From contig NZ_JACNML010000002.1 in NCBI RefSeq assembly GCF_020005365.1, positions 124,001 through 188,000 on the forward strand: DNA of 64,000 nucleotides, in the 5' to 3' direction. The position numbers and the translations under genes were made by a program. The notes under the pieces are model-generated. The model did not search any database. It saw nothing but the letters and a program-made list of their open reading frames with translations, and was not told where the DNA came from. This document shows, one piece after another, positions 14,880 through 23,233 of this stretch (positions within the stretch are counted from its first letter, which is position 1; each line of letters begins with the position of its first letter). The DNA is from Kangiella shandongensis (GTDB lineage: Bacteria > Pseudomonadota > Gammaproteobacteria > Enterobacterales > Kangiellaceae).

Positions 14880-16694
14880 CTTTTGTAATGTCTTCAACAA
14901 CTTTTTAACTGAGCTTTTATCTTTTAAAAACGGTGAGTTCGCCAACCCGATGACCAGCGATAGATAAGCCGTATTTCCCCTTCCCCGTGGTAGCTCTTGC
15001 TCAAGTATCATTATAACCTTATTCATGGGTTCATCTAAGCCATACAATACGTATAACTCTGCCAGATCCAGACAAAACCTCAGGTTTTCTCGAGTCGAAC
15101 AGGATGCAGGTTCAAAATCAAACACTTCCAATTTACCATCCACATAACGTTCAAACATAAACTGGTATTTTCCCGTTGTGAGCTGTGAAATAGTTTCTCT
15201 TGCTTCTTGCATCTTCTCCTGGATTAGAAGTATTTTCGTTTGGAGTATTAAAACCTCATCGCTCCTCTCATTATTGAACTCTATAACCTCTGGCAGCTCA
15301 CTAAGCGCGTTATCATACTCTTCTAAGTAGTAGTAAAGATGGGCTAAATTGATTCTGTTAACGAAGGACTTAGGGTTTACAGCAACCAGTTTCTTCTGTA
15401 TGGCTAACGCTTTACCAAGTTCCGACTCATACATATAGCTGCCTGCTAAACGTCCTAAAACTAAAGTATTGTCAGGCTCATGAACCAAAGCTTTTTCAAA
15501 AAAGTTTCTTTGGTACATGCTACGCTCCCCCTGCTCAAAAAATAAAGTGTCAGCCATCCTGATATTGGCTATAGGATGATTGGGAGCAACATTTAATGCT
15601 TGTTCAGCATACTGCCTGGCCTTGATCAGAGAATTAATATCACTCCCTTCGCTTGCCCAATAAATAAAAAGATAAACCGAGGACAATCCCGCCAACGCAT
15701 CGGCATATTTGGGTTCCAGCTCTAAGGCCTTAAGATACTTATCTTTTGCCAGGTGTAAGTTGTGTTCACCTTTCAAATCAAAAAATTGCTTCCCTTGTAA
15801 GTAATATTCCGTCGCAAGAGGCTCGTATGATGTACCCTTTGACATTATTTCGGGCTCAGAAAAGAATGTAATTAAGCGGTTAGTAATATAGAAAGGAACG
15901 AGGCTTACTTCGTCCAGCGCCCCATAGAAGCTTTGACTCCAGACCACATGCTGATTGTCTGCTTTAATTAACGATAAAGATAATGATTGACCTTGATTAT
16001 TATTTTTGACTTTTCCAATTAATAAGTAGGCAACCCTAAGTGATTTCGCAACTTCCTCATAGTCGTCAGAAAATTTCTGGTAAGCTTTAAACGAAGCACT
16101 CCGTGAAACGGTTTGTAACTCGGTGTGCTCAGACACCAGGCGAACCACTTCATCTTCAATAAACCTCTTACCCAGTCCGCCAAAATCCACCTTATCAATT
16201 CCAAATAGCGGCAAAACAGCAATACTTCTAGTAGAAGCAGGTTGCCAGCTCGATTGCGAGCTGCTGGTATAGGCATGCCATAATGCAACTATTGCCAAGG
16301 TTAAAACGACCCCAGCGATCAACCACAGGAAGACAAATGAACGGTTAGCTGGAGGGGGCATACTCACCTGTAATGCGTCAGGTTCAAGGCAATAGCCGTA
16401 TTTAGGGTAGGTTTTAATCACCTCTCGACTTTCATCGTGTAAAACTTTGCGGAGCTCCATGATACATTGTGTTAAACAGTCTTCAGAAATAACTATACCG
16501 CCCCACACTTCTGTCATGAGTTCATGTTTAGAAACAATCTTTCGAGGCTTATTGAGCAGCACCTGTAGAACTTTGAATGTTTTTGGCCTTAGATGCATCT
16601 TCTGCCCATTGAGTATCAATAGATGATTACAGGGGTCAAGCGTAATATCTCCTACTTTGATAGGCTCCGTATCTTTAGCTACCTGATGCTCCAT
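14877..16694 (-). CDS. CadC/ToxR-like membrane-anchored winged-helix regulator with TPR region
   Basis: The 605-residue protein has an OmpR/PhoB-type winged-helix DNA-binding domain at about residues 10-105 (LRPKTFKVLQVLLNKPRKIVSKHELMTEVWG, ending IKTYPKYGYCLEP). A single membrane helix follows at about 117-141 (FVFLWLIAGVVLTLAIVALW). The periplasmic part starts with a TolB/adenylate-cyclase-associated-like segment (SIAVLPLFGID) and continues as TPR repeats. Such proteins bind DNA from the membrane and sense a periplasmic or envelope signal. The start is supported by GGAAGCAGGT. It may control neighbouring catabolic or polyamine genes, but only proximity suggests this. A palindrome near its start hints at autoregulation. 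Confidence 0.88.
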   Translation of the reverse strand: MEHQVAKDTEPIKVGDITLDPCNHLLILNGQKMHLRPKTFKVLQVLLNKPRKIVSKHELMTEVWGGIVISEDCLTQCIMELRKVLHDESREVIKTYPKYGYCLEPDALQVSMPPPANRSFVFLWLIAGVVLTLAIVALWHAYTSSSQSSWQPASTRSIAVLPLFGIDKVDFGGLGKRFIEDEVVRLVSEHTELQTVSRSASFKAYQKFSDDYEEVAKSLRVAYLLIGKVKNNNQGQSLSLSLIKADNQHVVWSQSFYGALDEVSLVPFYITNRLITFFSEPEIMSKGTSYEPLATEYYLQGKQFFDLKGEHNLHLAKDKYLKALELEPKYADALAGLSSVYLFIYWASEGSDINSLIKARQYAEQALNVAPNHPIANIRMADTLFFEQGERSMYQRNFFEKALVHEPDNTLVLGRLAGSYMYESELGKALAIQKKLVAVNPKSFVNRINLAHLYYYLEEYDNALSELPEVIEFNNERSDEVLILQTKILLIQEKMQEARETISQLTTGKYQFMFERYVDGKLEVFDFEPASCSTRENLRFCLDLAELYVLYGLDEPMNKVIMILEQELPRGRGNTAYLSLVIGLANSPFLKDKSSVKKLLKTLQK

Positions 16695-16712
16695 ACCTGC
16701 TTCCTTGAATCA

Positions 16713-16726
16713 GTAACCCTGGTTAC
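16713..16726. promoter_or_regulatory. Palindromic operator candidate upstream of the CadC-like gene
   Basis: GTAACC and GGTTAC are perfect six-base arms separated by CT, 19 bases upstream of the minus-strand start codon at 16694. The position suits a binding site for the encoded regulator itself or for another dimeric regulator. Confidence 0.4.
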
Positions 16727-16948
16727 CGATTATACCTTTTTTTATGTGCCGATTCAGTTCACTGATAAACACCTTAAGTATCAATCAGCTGAAAGTTGGC
16801 GTCAGAATGCTTTACACTTATGAGCGCTAAACAGGGTTAACAGAAGTATCGGAATATACAGAGAGAAGTTGGTTTATACCTTGAACAGGTAAATCGGAAA
16901 TACAATGAAACCCATTGGGGTTATCAGCGGTGACACAACAGGACAAGG

Positions 16949-16975
16949 AAAAAGGCACAGTCTTAATACTGTGCC
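16949..16975 (-). terminator. Intrinsic terminator of the 16986-18209 gene
   Basis: On the minus strand GGCACAGT and ACTGTGCC form a perfect eight-pair stem with a six-base loop followed by five Ts. It lies 11 bases beyond the stop codon of the 407-residue gene. Confidence 0.88.
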
Positions 16976-16985
16976 CTATAGCCAG

Positions 16986-18209
16986 TTAGTCGACCGCGTA
17001 CTGGAAGAACATACGATATGCTGCCGACCATATTGGATAGTCTACTTTCATCAAAAAACAAGTATAGTCATCTCGGTTACAACCCGACATGGCAAACAAC
17101 TGCTCAACCAGCTCATTGGCTAATGGGTAGTCAAACTTTTCACTGAAATCATCACGTGGTTCAGACAGGCCTAAATCAGCCTCGTCGTGAAAGCGGTCAT
17201 ACCATAAGGAGTCAGGGTTCGAAATATTATTGATGTCCGAACTACTTGAGTAGACCCCGGCATTAGCAACACTACGCATGGCAAACTTCTTCTCTAAGAA
17301 GCATGCTATATAAAGCGTTTTTGTAGGGTAGCGGGTATGAACACCGACGCAACTTGCTTTTTTTCCCCCATGTAAGGGGCTTTGTTGCAGTTTTGGATAG
17401 TGCTTGATGACACCCAGGTTCTGGCTCACGCTTGAGTCTAACTGAGTCGGTACCACCATCCAGTTTCCATCCCGAGAAAAACTGTCAAAGCTGTCAACAA
17501 TAGATGAACTTGTGAGCTCTTTAATAATTGAAGCGACAGGTAGCTGATCACTTTTTTGCTCGTCCTGCGAAATCAGCTCTGGTTTGTCAAAACCAGCAGA
17601 ACTTTCACAAGATGCGATAGGCATCATGATAGGGCGCGAATTCTCGGCGGCACTACAAGCTTCATAATAAGTTAATGTGAATTGCTGCAGATAGTTTGGA
17701 GCCTGTTCATTTTCTTTAAGAATAAATGCTGAAAATGAGCTCTCCATCGTTTCGCCGGTAATCGCTTTTACTGACTCAAAAAGCGCGGCACGATTATCCC
17801 GTTTAGAGTTTGGTGCCTCTTTCACAGAGCTTGAATCATCAATAAGTTTTTTTAAGGCTGAATGGCTGCGAGAATACTCGTAAATCAAGTTTTCAAAACG
17901 TTGAACAACTTCCCGAGCTTCCTCGACGAGTTTAACACTGCTTCCCTTCTCCTGAGCTAAATCGATAAAGCCCTTGATACCTGCCGGACCAGGCAATGAG
18001 TGAATAACTTGCAAACCATCATCCGCTTTATTTATGGTTTCAACCATTCGTTGGCAAGTGGACTTGTTAGCCTTTAACCATTTAGACATACCTGTAATGG
18101 TTTTGGCATGATTAGGGAAATCTTCTACCAGGTTTGATAACCCACTTTTAATTCGTTCTCCCTCACGCCCTATAAGGGATAGTTCCTTACGAGATAATGT
18201 CTTACTCAC
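16986..18209 (-). CDS. Uncharacterised 407-residue protein with possible N-terminal helix-turn-helix
   Basis: I recognise no named family. The N-terminal ~100 residues contain TITGMSKWLKANKSTCQRM followed by a SLPGPAGIKGFIDLAQ stretch, which reads like a helix-turn-helix/winged-helix fold. A coiled or helical linker rich in Ser, Lys and Asp follows. The C-terminal half has clear conserved-looking motifs (KTLYIACFLEKKFAMRS, SLWYDRFHDEADLGLS, YTCFLMKVDYPIWSAAYRMF). There is no signal peptide or membrane helix. GTG 18209 with GGAGA six bases upstream is the best start; another GTG exists at 18221. It has its own terminator and is transcribed divergently from speD. A transcriptional regulator is a guess from the N-terminal motif. 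Confidence 0.7.
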   Translation of the reverse strand: MSKTLSRKELSLIGREGERIKSGLSNLVEDFPNHAKTITGMSKWLKANKSTCQRMVETINKADDGLQVIHSLPGPAGIKGFIDLAQEKGSSVKLVEEAREVVQRFENLIYEYSRSHSALKKLIDDSSSVKEAPNSKRDNRAALFESVKAITGETMESSFSAFILKENEQAPNYLQQFTLTYYEACSAAENSRPIMMPIASCESSAGFDKPELISQDEQKSDQLPVASIIKELTSSSIVDSFDSFSRDGNWMVVPTQLDSSVSQNLGVIKHYPKLQQSPLHGGKKASCVGVHTRYPTKTLYIACFLEKKFAMRSVANAGVYSSSSDINNISNPDSLWYDRFHDEADLGLSEPRDDFSEKFDYPLANELVEQLFAMSGCNRDDYTCFLMKVDYPIWSAAYRMFFQYAVD

Positions 18210-18221
18210 GGTTCTCTCCAC

Positions 18222-18661
18222 TAAAGCAAATTTGCATCTTTCAAGCCATTATTACACAATCCCTGATTTACCTCACATAATTTTTTATCTAAAACGTAAC
18301 TTTTTGTACATTTTTCGTACTTTTAAGCTACCCATAAGATAAATAAGGTCCTATCCTTTTGATTTTGTTTGAAATTTAAACAGGTGAATTTTATAGTTTC
18401 TTATATAGACTGTAGTTTAATAAATAACAATAAATTATTGTTATTTAAGTAATGCATAAATATATCTCAAACTTGAGATAGTTACCAGCGAGATAGCTTA
18501 ATTTAAATAACTTGCTTCACATTAATGCACTCTATTTGTGGTAGCGTGTCGACGCTGACTAATTTTCATACAAAAAATAAACAAAAGCTATTGCATTTTT
18601 AACAAAAAAGCGTATAAAGCACAGTCTAAATTGTGCTGGTTAATACTGCTCAAAATGCCGC
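18222..18661. promoter_or_regulatory. 440-bp AT-rich divergent regulatory region before the polyamine cluster
   Basis: No gene was found here. It contains a 12-base perfect inverted repeat with one-base spacer (AAATAACAATAA at 18422-18433 and TTATTGTTATTT at 18435-18446). A second perfect palindrome has arms TATCTCAA (18463-18470) and TTGAGATA (18473-18480), with another GAGATA half-site at 18491-18496. A candidate promoter is TTGCAT (18591-18596), 16-base spacer, TATAAA (18613-18618), giving a transcript start near 18625 and reading into speD. The size and symmetry suggest regulation by at least one dimeric repressor or activator. Confidence 0.6.
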
Positions 18662-18690
18662 TTGTCGAGCGTGAGCAGAAAAGTCGATAA
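18655..18690 (+). other. Eleven-codon open frame overlapping the speD start region
   Basis: ATG 18655 opens MPLVEREQKSR followed by TAA at 18688-18690. It lies in a different frame from speD and overlaps both non-ATG start candidates of speD. No Shine-Dalgarno sequence precedes it. It might be a leader peptide controlling speD, or only a chance frame. Confidence 0.25.
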
Positions 18691-19285
18691 CCCTTTGAAC
18701 TATAACGAAATTAGCCTGCTCAGTAGGTCCGGGAAGTTTCTATCGTTACGCCCCCGGAAAATACATATAAAAGCTTGTTTATGGCTTCCCCATGATGAGG
18801 AGATTAAAGAAGTGTATAAAGACTTCGACTATAACCAAGAGATTGATCCTACTGGCGCAACAGAAACTCAGTGGCCTTCTTTTAAAAACGTCAATGAGAA
18901 CGATGAGCGAAACGATCATTTCATCCAAAGAGACGGTAAACAGTACGCAGGCACCCATTTAATTATTGATTTATGGGGCGCTTCCAAACTTGATGACTTA
19001 CAGCTGATGGAGCAGGCTTTCCGTGAAGCTGTGCTTGAATGCGGCGCTACCCTGCTCCATATCCATATGCACCACTTTACGCCAAACGGCGGCGTTTCCG
19101 GTGTGGCTGTGCTCGCAGAGTCACATATCAGTGTCCATACCTGGCCTGAACGGGACTATGCGGCTTTTGACGTGTTTATGTGCGGCGACGCCAAACCTCA
19201 TAAAGCGACTGAAATACTGCGCAAGGCTTTTTTACCATCAGGAATCACGGTGAAAGAAATTTTGCGTGGCGAAGTTCATAGCTAA
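18662..19285 (+). CDS. speD: S-adenosylmethionine decarboxylase proenzyme (class 1B core) with N-terminal extension
   Basis: It makes decarboxylated AdoMet, the aminopropyl donor for spermidine. The core, from about residue 94 (YAGTHLIIDLWG) to the end, is ~113 residues as in Bacillus-type SpeH. It has the self-cleavage site Glu153-Ser154 in AESHISVHTWPE; Ser154 becomes the pyruvoyl cofactor. His159 and Cys174 match the catalytic pair. The ~93 residues before the core are absent from typical class 1B enzymes. There is no ATG start in frame: TTG 18662 and GTG 18671 have no ribosome binding site. GTG 18812 is preceded by GAGGAG at good spacing and would give 157 residues, so the true start is uncertain. 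speE follows 20 bases later. Confidence 0.9.
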   Translation: MSSVSRKVDNPLNYNEISLLSRSGKFLSLRPRKIHIKACLWLPHDEEIKEVYKDFDYNQEIDPTGATETQWPSFKNVNENDERNDHFIQRDGKQYAGTHLIIDLWGASKLDDLQLMEQAFREAVLECGATLLHIHMHHFTPNGGVSGVAVLAESHISVHTWPERDYAAFDVFMCGDAKPHKATEILRKAFLPSGITVKEILRGEVHS

Positions 19286-19305
19286 CCAGCGTAGCGTACC
19301 TTATT

Positions 19306-20154
19306 ATGAGTAAACGTTTTATAGAAACACTATATAAAAGCTACGGTCAGAGCTTTACCATTGATGAAATTCTGTTTGAGAGCAAAACCCAGCATCAACA
19401 CCTTATCATTTTTAATAATGAACAGTTTGGTCGTGTCATGGCCCTGGATGGCGTCATACAGACAACAGAGAAAGATGAGTTCATTTATCATGAAATGCTA
19501 ACCCATGTGCCTCTGTTTGCCCATGGCAATGCCAAGCGAGTTCTCATTATCGGTGGCGGCGATGGCGGTATCTTACGGGAGGTCTTGCGCCACCCTGAAG
19601 TCGAACACGTGACCATGGTCGAAATCGACCAGGCTGTAGTCGACATGTGCAAAAAGTACTTCCCAAAACACTCGGACGGTGCCTTTGAAGATCCTCGAGT
19701 TAATCTTGTTATCAACGATGGCGTGGAATTTATCGTTAATAACACGGAAAAGTTCGATGTTATTATTTCCGACTCTACCGATCCTGAAGGCCCTGGCGAA
19801 GTATTATTCAGCTCTCGCTTTTATCAAGGCTGCAAAAATAGCCTAACGGAAGGCGGTGTTCTGGCCACTCAGAACGGTGTCAGCTTTATGCAAATTGAGG
19901 AAGTACAAACAACCTATAACCGCTTTCAAGGCCTGTTCAAGGATCGCTGGTTTTATGCTGCCCCTGTGCCGACCTATGTTGGTGGTATTATGACACTGGC
20001 CTGGGGCACAGACGATGCCTCACTGCGTCAACAATCGGCTGAAGAGATTCGAGAGCGATTTAGTCAAACTAACATGAAGACGAGGTATTACACACCAGAA
20101 CTTCATGTAGCCAGCTTTGCCCTGCCACAATATGTGATAAATGCTCTGGACTGA
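19306..20154 (+). CDS. speE: Spermidine synthase (polyamine aminopropyltransferase)
   Basis: The 282-residue enzyme transfers the aminopropyl group from decarboxylated AdoMet to putrescine. Signature motifs are the VLIIGGGDGGILREVLRH glycine-rich loop for the nucleoside, VEIDQAVVDMCKKYFP, and DVIISDSTDPEGPGEVLFS with the catalytic Asp. Its length is close to that of E. coli SpeE. It lies directly downstream of speD and is presumably co-transcribed, with a terminator after it separating it from speA. Confidence 0.97.
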   Translation: MSKRFIETLYKSYGQSFTIDEILFESKTQHQHLIIFNNEQFGRVMALDGVIQTTEKDEFIYHEMLTHVPLFAHGNAKRVLIIGGGDGGILREVLRHPEVEHVTMVEIDQAVVDMCKKYFPKHSDGAFEDPRVNLVINDGVEFIVNNTEKFDVIISDSTDPEGPGEVLFSSRFYQGCKNSLTEGGVLATQNGVSFMQIEEVQTTYNRFQGLFKDRWFYAAPVPTYVGGIMTLAWGTDDASLRQQSAEEIRERFSQTNMKTRYYTPELHVASFALPQYVINALD

Positions 20155-20179
20155 TAGAGCGAGATACAAGACAACAATC

Positions 20180-20206
20180 AAGGCGGGCTCTGGCACCGCC
20201 TTTTTT
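20180..20206 (+). terminator. Intrinsic terminator after speE
   Basis: AAGGCGG and CCGCCTT form the stem around a nine-base loop and are followed by a run of Ts (TTTTTT at 20201-20206). The speDE transcript probably ends here, so speA-aguA-aguB may have its own promoter in the 80 bases before 20290. Confidence 0.85.
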
Positions 20207-20289
20207 GTAGCTGTTGGGTTTTGTCCCACTGTTTTATTAACGCCTCAACGTCTATACTTTAGATCATGGCGATGGAGATATAGCAATAC

Positions 20290-22218
20290 ATGACTGCTAA
20301 CACAAATACAAACTGGTCAATAGAACAGGCTCGTGCTTTTTATAACTTGCCTTACTGGAGCGATGGCTTCTTCGATCTTAATGATCAGGGTGAACTGACG
20401 GTATCACCAGATAAAAATAGACCTGACTTAAAGTTTCCACTGCCTTCGATTTGTCAGGAGTTAAAGCAAAGGGGCTTTCAGATGCCTGCCCTTCTACGCT
20501 TTGGAGACATCATTCACCATCGCGTTAATAGCCTGTGTCATGCATTTAATCAAGCTATAGAAGAGCTTGACTATCGTGGTCGCTACACCATCTGCTACCC
20601 GATTAAAGTGAATCAACAACGCCGAGTAGTCGAAGAAATCGTCAAAAGTCAGGCCAATATTGATAAACGGAACAAACAGATTGGTTTAGAGGCCGGTAGT
20701 AAACCTGAGTTGATGGCCGTGCTGGCGATGTCTGAAAATACCAACTCGACTATTGTGTGTAACGGCTACAAAGATCGGGAGTACCTCCGCGCAGCACTTA
20801 TTGGGAGCCAGTTGGGCCATACGGTTTATATCGTTATAGAAAAGCTCTCAGAATTACACCTGCTATTGGAAGAAGCTAAAATCATGGACGTAACACCAAC
20901 CATCGGTGTACGCGCCCGTCTGGCGTCTAAGGGTGAGTCGAAGTGGCAAACCTCAGGCGGCGATCATTCGAAGTTTGGCTTGTCAGCAAGCCAGATCCTG
21001 CGGCTGGTAGAGACGCTGCAGGAGCAGCAACAACTGGACATTTTCCAATTACTGCACTTCCATCTTGGCTCTCAGATCACATCCATTCACGATATTCGTA
21101 ATGCATTAAAAGAGTGTGCCCGATTCTTTGCCGAGCTGCAGCAGTTAGGCGCTCCGATCAAGACAGTTGACGTCGGTGGCGGCCTCGGTGTCGATTATGA
21201 AGGCACACGAAGCCAAAGTCATTGCTCAATGAATTACACATTAGAAGAGTACGCACATAATGTTGTCGCGGCCTTCCATGAAGTAGCGGTATTACACCAA
21301 CTGCCCCAGCCCAACATCATTACGGAGTCAGGGCGTGCGCTGACAGCGCATCATGCCGTGCTGGTGGCAAATGTCATTGATGCTGAGTCGCCAGTACAAT
21401 TTAATATTGAGCAACCCGAAGCTAAATGCGCCAATGTCTTACATAATTTATGGAACACTTATCAGGACAGTTTAAACAGTGATAACAATCGCCTGATCCA
21501 GGCCCATCACGACGCGGGCTACTATCTTAATGACGCACAGGGGATGTTCAGCCATCAGGTTCTCAGCCTTTCTGAAAGAGCGATTGCAGAACGCCTTCAT
21601 CGCCTGATACTGATGACAATCAAGCAACGGCTGCAACCCGAAAACCAGGAGCAGGAAAATATACTGACGCAGTTAAACGAACAATTAGCCAGCAAGTTTT
21701 TCGTTAACTTTTCACTATTCCAGTCATTACCGGATGCCTGGGCTATTGACCAGATTTTTCCCGTGATGCCGTTACAGGGTTTGAACGAAGAGCCAACCGA
21801 AAGTGCCATTATTCAAGATATTACCTGTGACAGTGACGGCGTCTTAAAGCAGTACGTTAATAACCATGGTATTACGTCAACCATTCAGCTTCCTCAGTAC
21901 AAGCATGGGGAGGAATACCTGCTAGGCTTCTTTTTAGTCGGCGCTTATCAAGAAATCCTCGGCGACATGCATAATTTATTCGGCGATACGCATACTATCG
22001 ATTTGGCAATGACGGATAACGGTGAGCTGGATATTTATAGCACAGATTATGGCTCTGGCGTGGATGAACTACTCGATTATGTCGACTTCGATGCAAAATC
22101 ATTACTCGAGTCCTATCGCCGCCAGTTAAAAGCCAGTGACTTAGAACTGACGCAACAACGCCAATACCTCGCGGAATTACGCGAAGGTATTTATGGCTAT
22201 AGTTACCTCGAAGATTAA
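20290..22218 (+). CDS. speA: Biosynthetic arginine decarboxylase
   Basis: The 642-residue PLP enzyme decarboxylates arginine to agmatine, the first step of the agmatine route to putrescine. Length and motifs match SpeA: the PLP lysine in YPIKVNQQRRVVEEI, the HFHLGSQI motif, the VDVGGGLGVDYEGT loop and ITESGRALTAHHA. Both downstream genes convert agmatine to putrescine, so the pathway is complete locally. Only two bases separate its stop from the ATG of aguA. No signal peptide was seen, in keeping with a cytosolic enzyme. Confidence 0.97.
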   Translation: MTANTNTNWSIEQARAFYNLPYWSDGFFDLNDQGELTVSPDKNRPDLKFPLPSICQELKQRGFQMPALLRFGDIIHHRVNSLCHAFNQAIEELDYRGRYTICYPIKVNQQRRVVEEIVKSQANIDKRNKQIGLEAGSKPELMAVLAMSENTNSTIVCNGYKDREYLRAALIGSQLGHTVYIVIEKLSELHLLLEEAKIMDVTPTIGVRARLASKGESKWQTSGGDHSKFGLSASQILRLVETLQEQQQLDIFQLLHFHLGSQITSIHDIRNALKECARFFAELQQLGAPIKTVDVGGGLGVDYEGTRSQSHCSMNYTLEEYAHNVVAAFHEVAVLHQLPQPNIITESGRALTAHHAVLVANVIDAESPVQFNIEQPEAKCANVLHNLWNTYQDSLNSDNNRLIQAHHDAGYYLNDAQGMFSHQVLSLSERAIAERLHRLILMTIKQRLQPENQEQENILTQLNEQLASKFFVNFSLFQSLPDAWAIDQIFPVMPLQGLNEEPTESAIIQDITCDSDGVLKQYVNNHGITSTIQLPQYKHGEEYLLGFFLVGAYQEILGDMHNLFGDTHTIDLAMTDNGELDIYSTDYGSGVDELLDYVDFDAKSLLESYRRQLKASDLELTQQRQYLAELREGIYGYSYLED

Positions 22219-22220
22219 CC

Positions 22221-23210
22221 ATGTCGATTCAAGATAACAAACGCTGGCCAGCGGAATGGGAACCGCATAAGGCAACCTGGATGGCCTGGCCCTGCCGTAA
22301 GGAAATCTGGCTACACGGACTGGAAGTCGCACAGCGGGCTTTTGCTAACGTCGCTAATGCAATATCGGAATCAGAACCAGTCAAAATGCTGGTTCGACCG
22401 GAGCATGCTGCCTTTGCAGGAAAAATTCTCAGTTCGAATGTAAAATTAATCGAATACCGTTTAGACGATAGCTGGGCACGCGACTTCTCACCATTATGGA
22501 TTATTAATAACGATCAAGCTGAAGCCTTGAATTTTACTTTTAATGCCTGGGGTGAAAAGTTTGCACCTTACGAGCAGGATGCCAAAGTCGCTGACTTCAT
22601 TATTAAACAAAGTTCAAGCCAGTTCACCGCTTACGACTTTGTATTAGAAGGTGGTGCGATTCATGGTAATGGGGCTGGGGTCTTAATGACTACAGAAGAG
22701 TGTTTGCTTAATCCTAATCGCAATCCCGGTATGAGTAAATCAGCTATTGAGAAGAAATTACTTGATGCATTCGGGGGGCGAGAGATCATTTGGCTGGAGC
22801 GAGGGCTCTTTGGTGATGAAGATACTGATGGCCACATTGACAATATAGCCTGCTTCGTCGATAGCCACACCATTTTAAGCCAAAAAGTGAGTCAGCCGAA
22901 TAGTGAGAACGACATCATTTACGATAAGAACCGCCGCATAATTCAGGACCATGGCTTCGATCTGATTGAGATCCACGAACCAGAGTCACGCTATTTAAAT
23001 GGACAGCGTATGCCTTTATCCTATATTAACTACTACGTCGCTAATGAGCAGGTGATTATCCCTGCCTTTGGTTGTATACAGGATGATGAGGCAAAGAGCA
23101 TCATTCAGGGTTTGTTTCCGGAGCGCTCTGTTACTCAGTTAAATGCTAATGAAATTACTATTGGTGGTGGCGGTATTCATTGCATCACCATGCAGCAACC
23201 GGCAATCTAA
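22221..23210 (+). CDS. aguA: Agmatine deiminase
   Basis: The 329-residue enzyme hydrolyses agmatine to N-carbamoylputrescine and ammonia. Family motifs are WPAEWEPHKATWMAWP at the N-terminus, DDSWARDFSPLW, LEGGAIHGNGAGVLMTTEECLLNPNRNP, DTDGHIDNIACFVD and the C-terminal catalytic cysteine in GGGGIHCITMQQP. It starts two bases after speA. The next frame begins within its 3' end, but the real aguB start lies beyond its stop. Together with aguB it replaces agmatinase (SpeB). Confidence 0.97.
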   Translation: MSIQDNKRWPAEWEPHKATWMAWPCRKEIWLHGLEVAQRAFANVANAISESEPVKMLVRPEHAAFAGKILSSNVKLIEYRLDDSWARDFSPLWIINNDQAEALNFTFNAWGEKFAPYEQDAKVADFIIKQSSSQFTAYDFVLEGGAIHGNGAGVLMTTEECLLNPNRNPGMSKSAIEKKLLDAFGGREIIWLERGLFGDEDTDGHIDNIACFVDSHTILSQKVSQPNSENDIIYDKNRRIIQDHGFDLIEIHEPESRYLNGQRMPLSYINYYVANEQVIIPAFGCIQDDEAKSIIQGLFPERSVTQLNANEITIGGGGIHCITMQQPAI

Positions 23211-23233
23211 TTGCCAACTTTCGAGAGAACATC

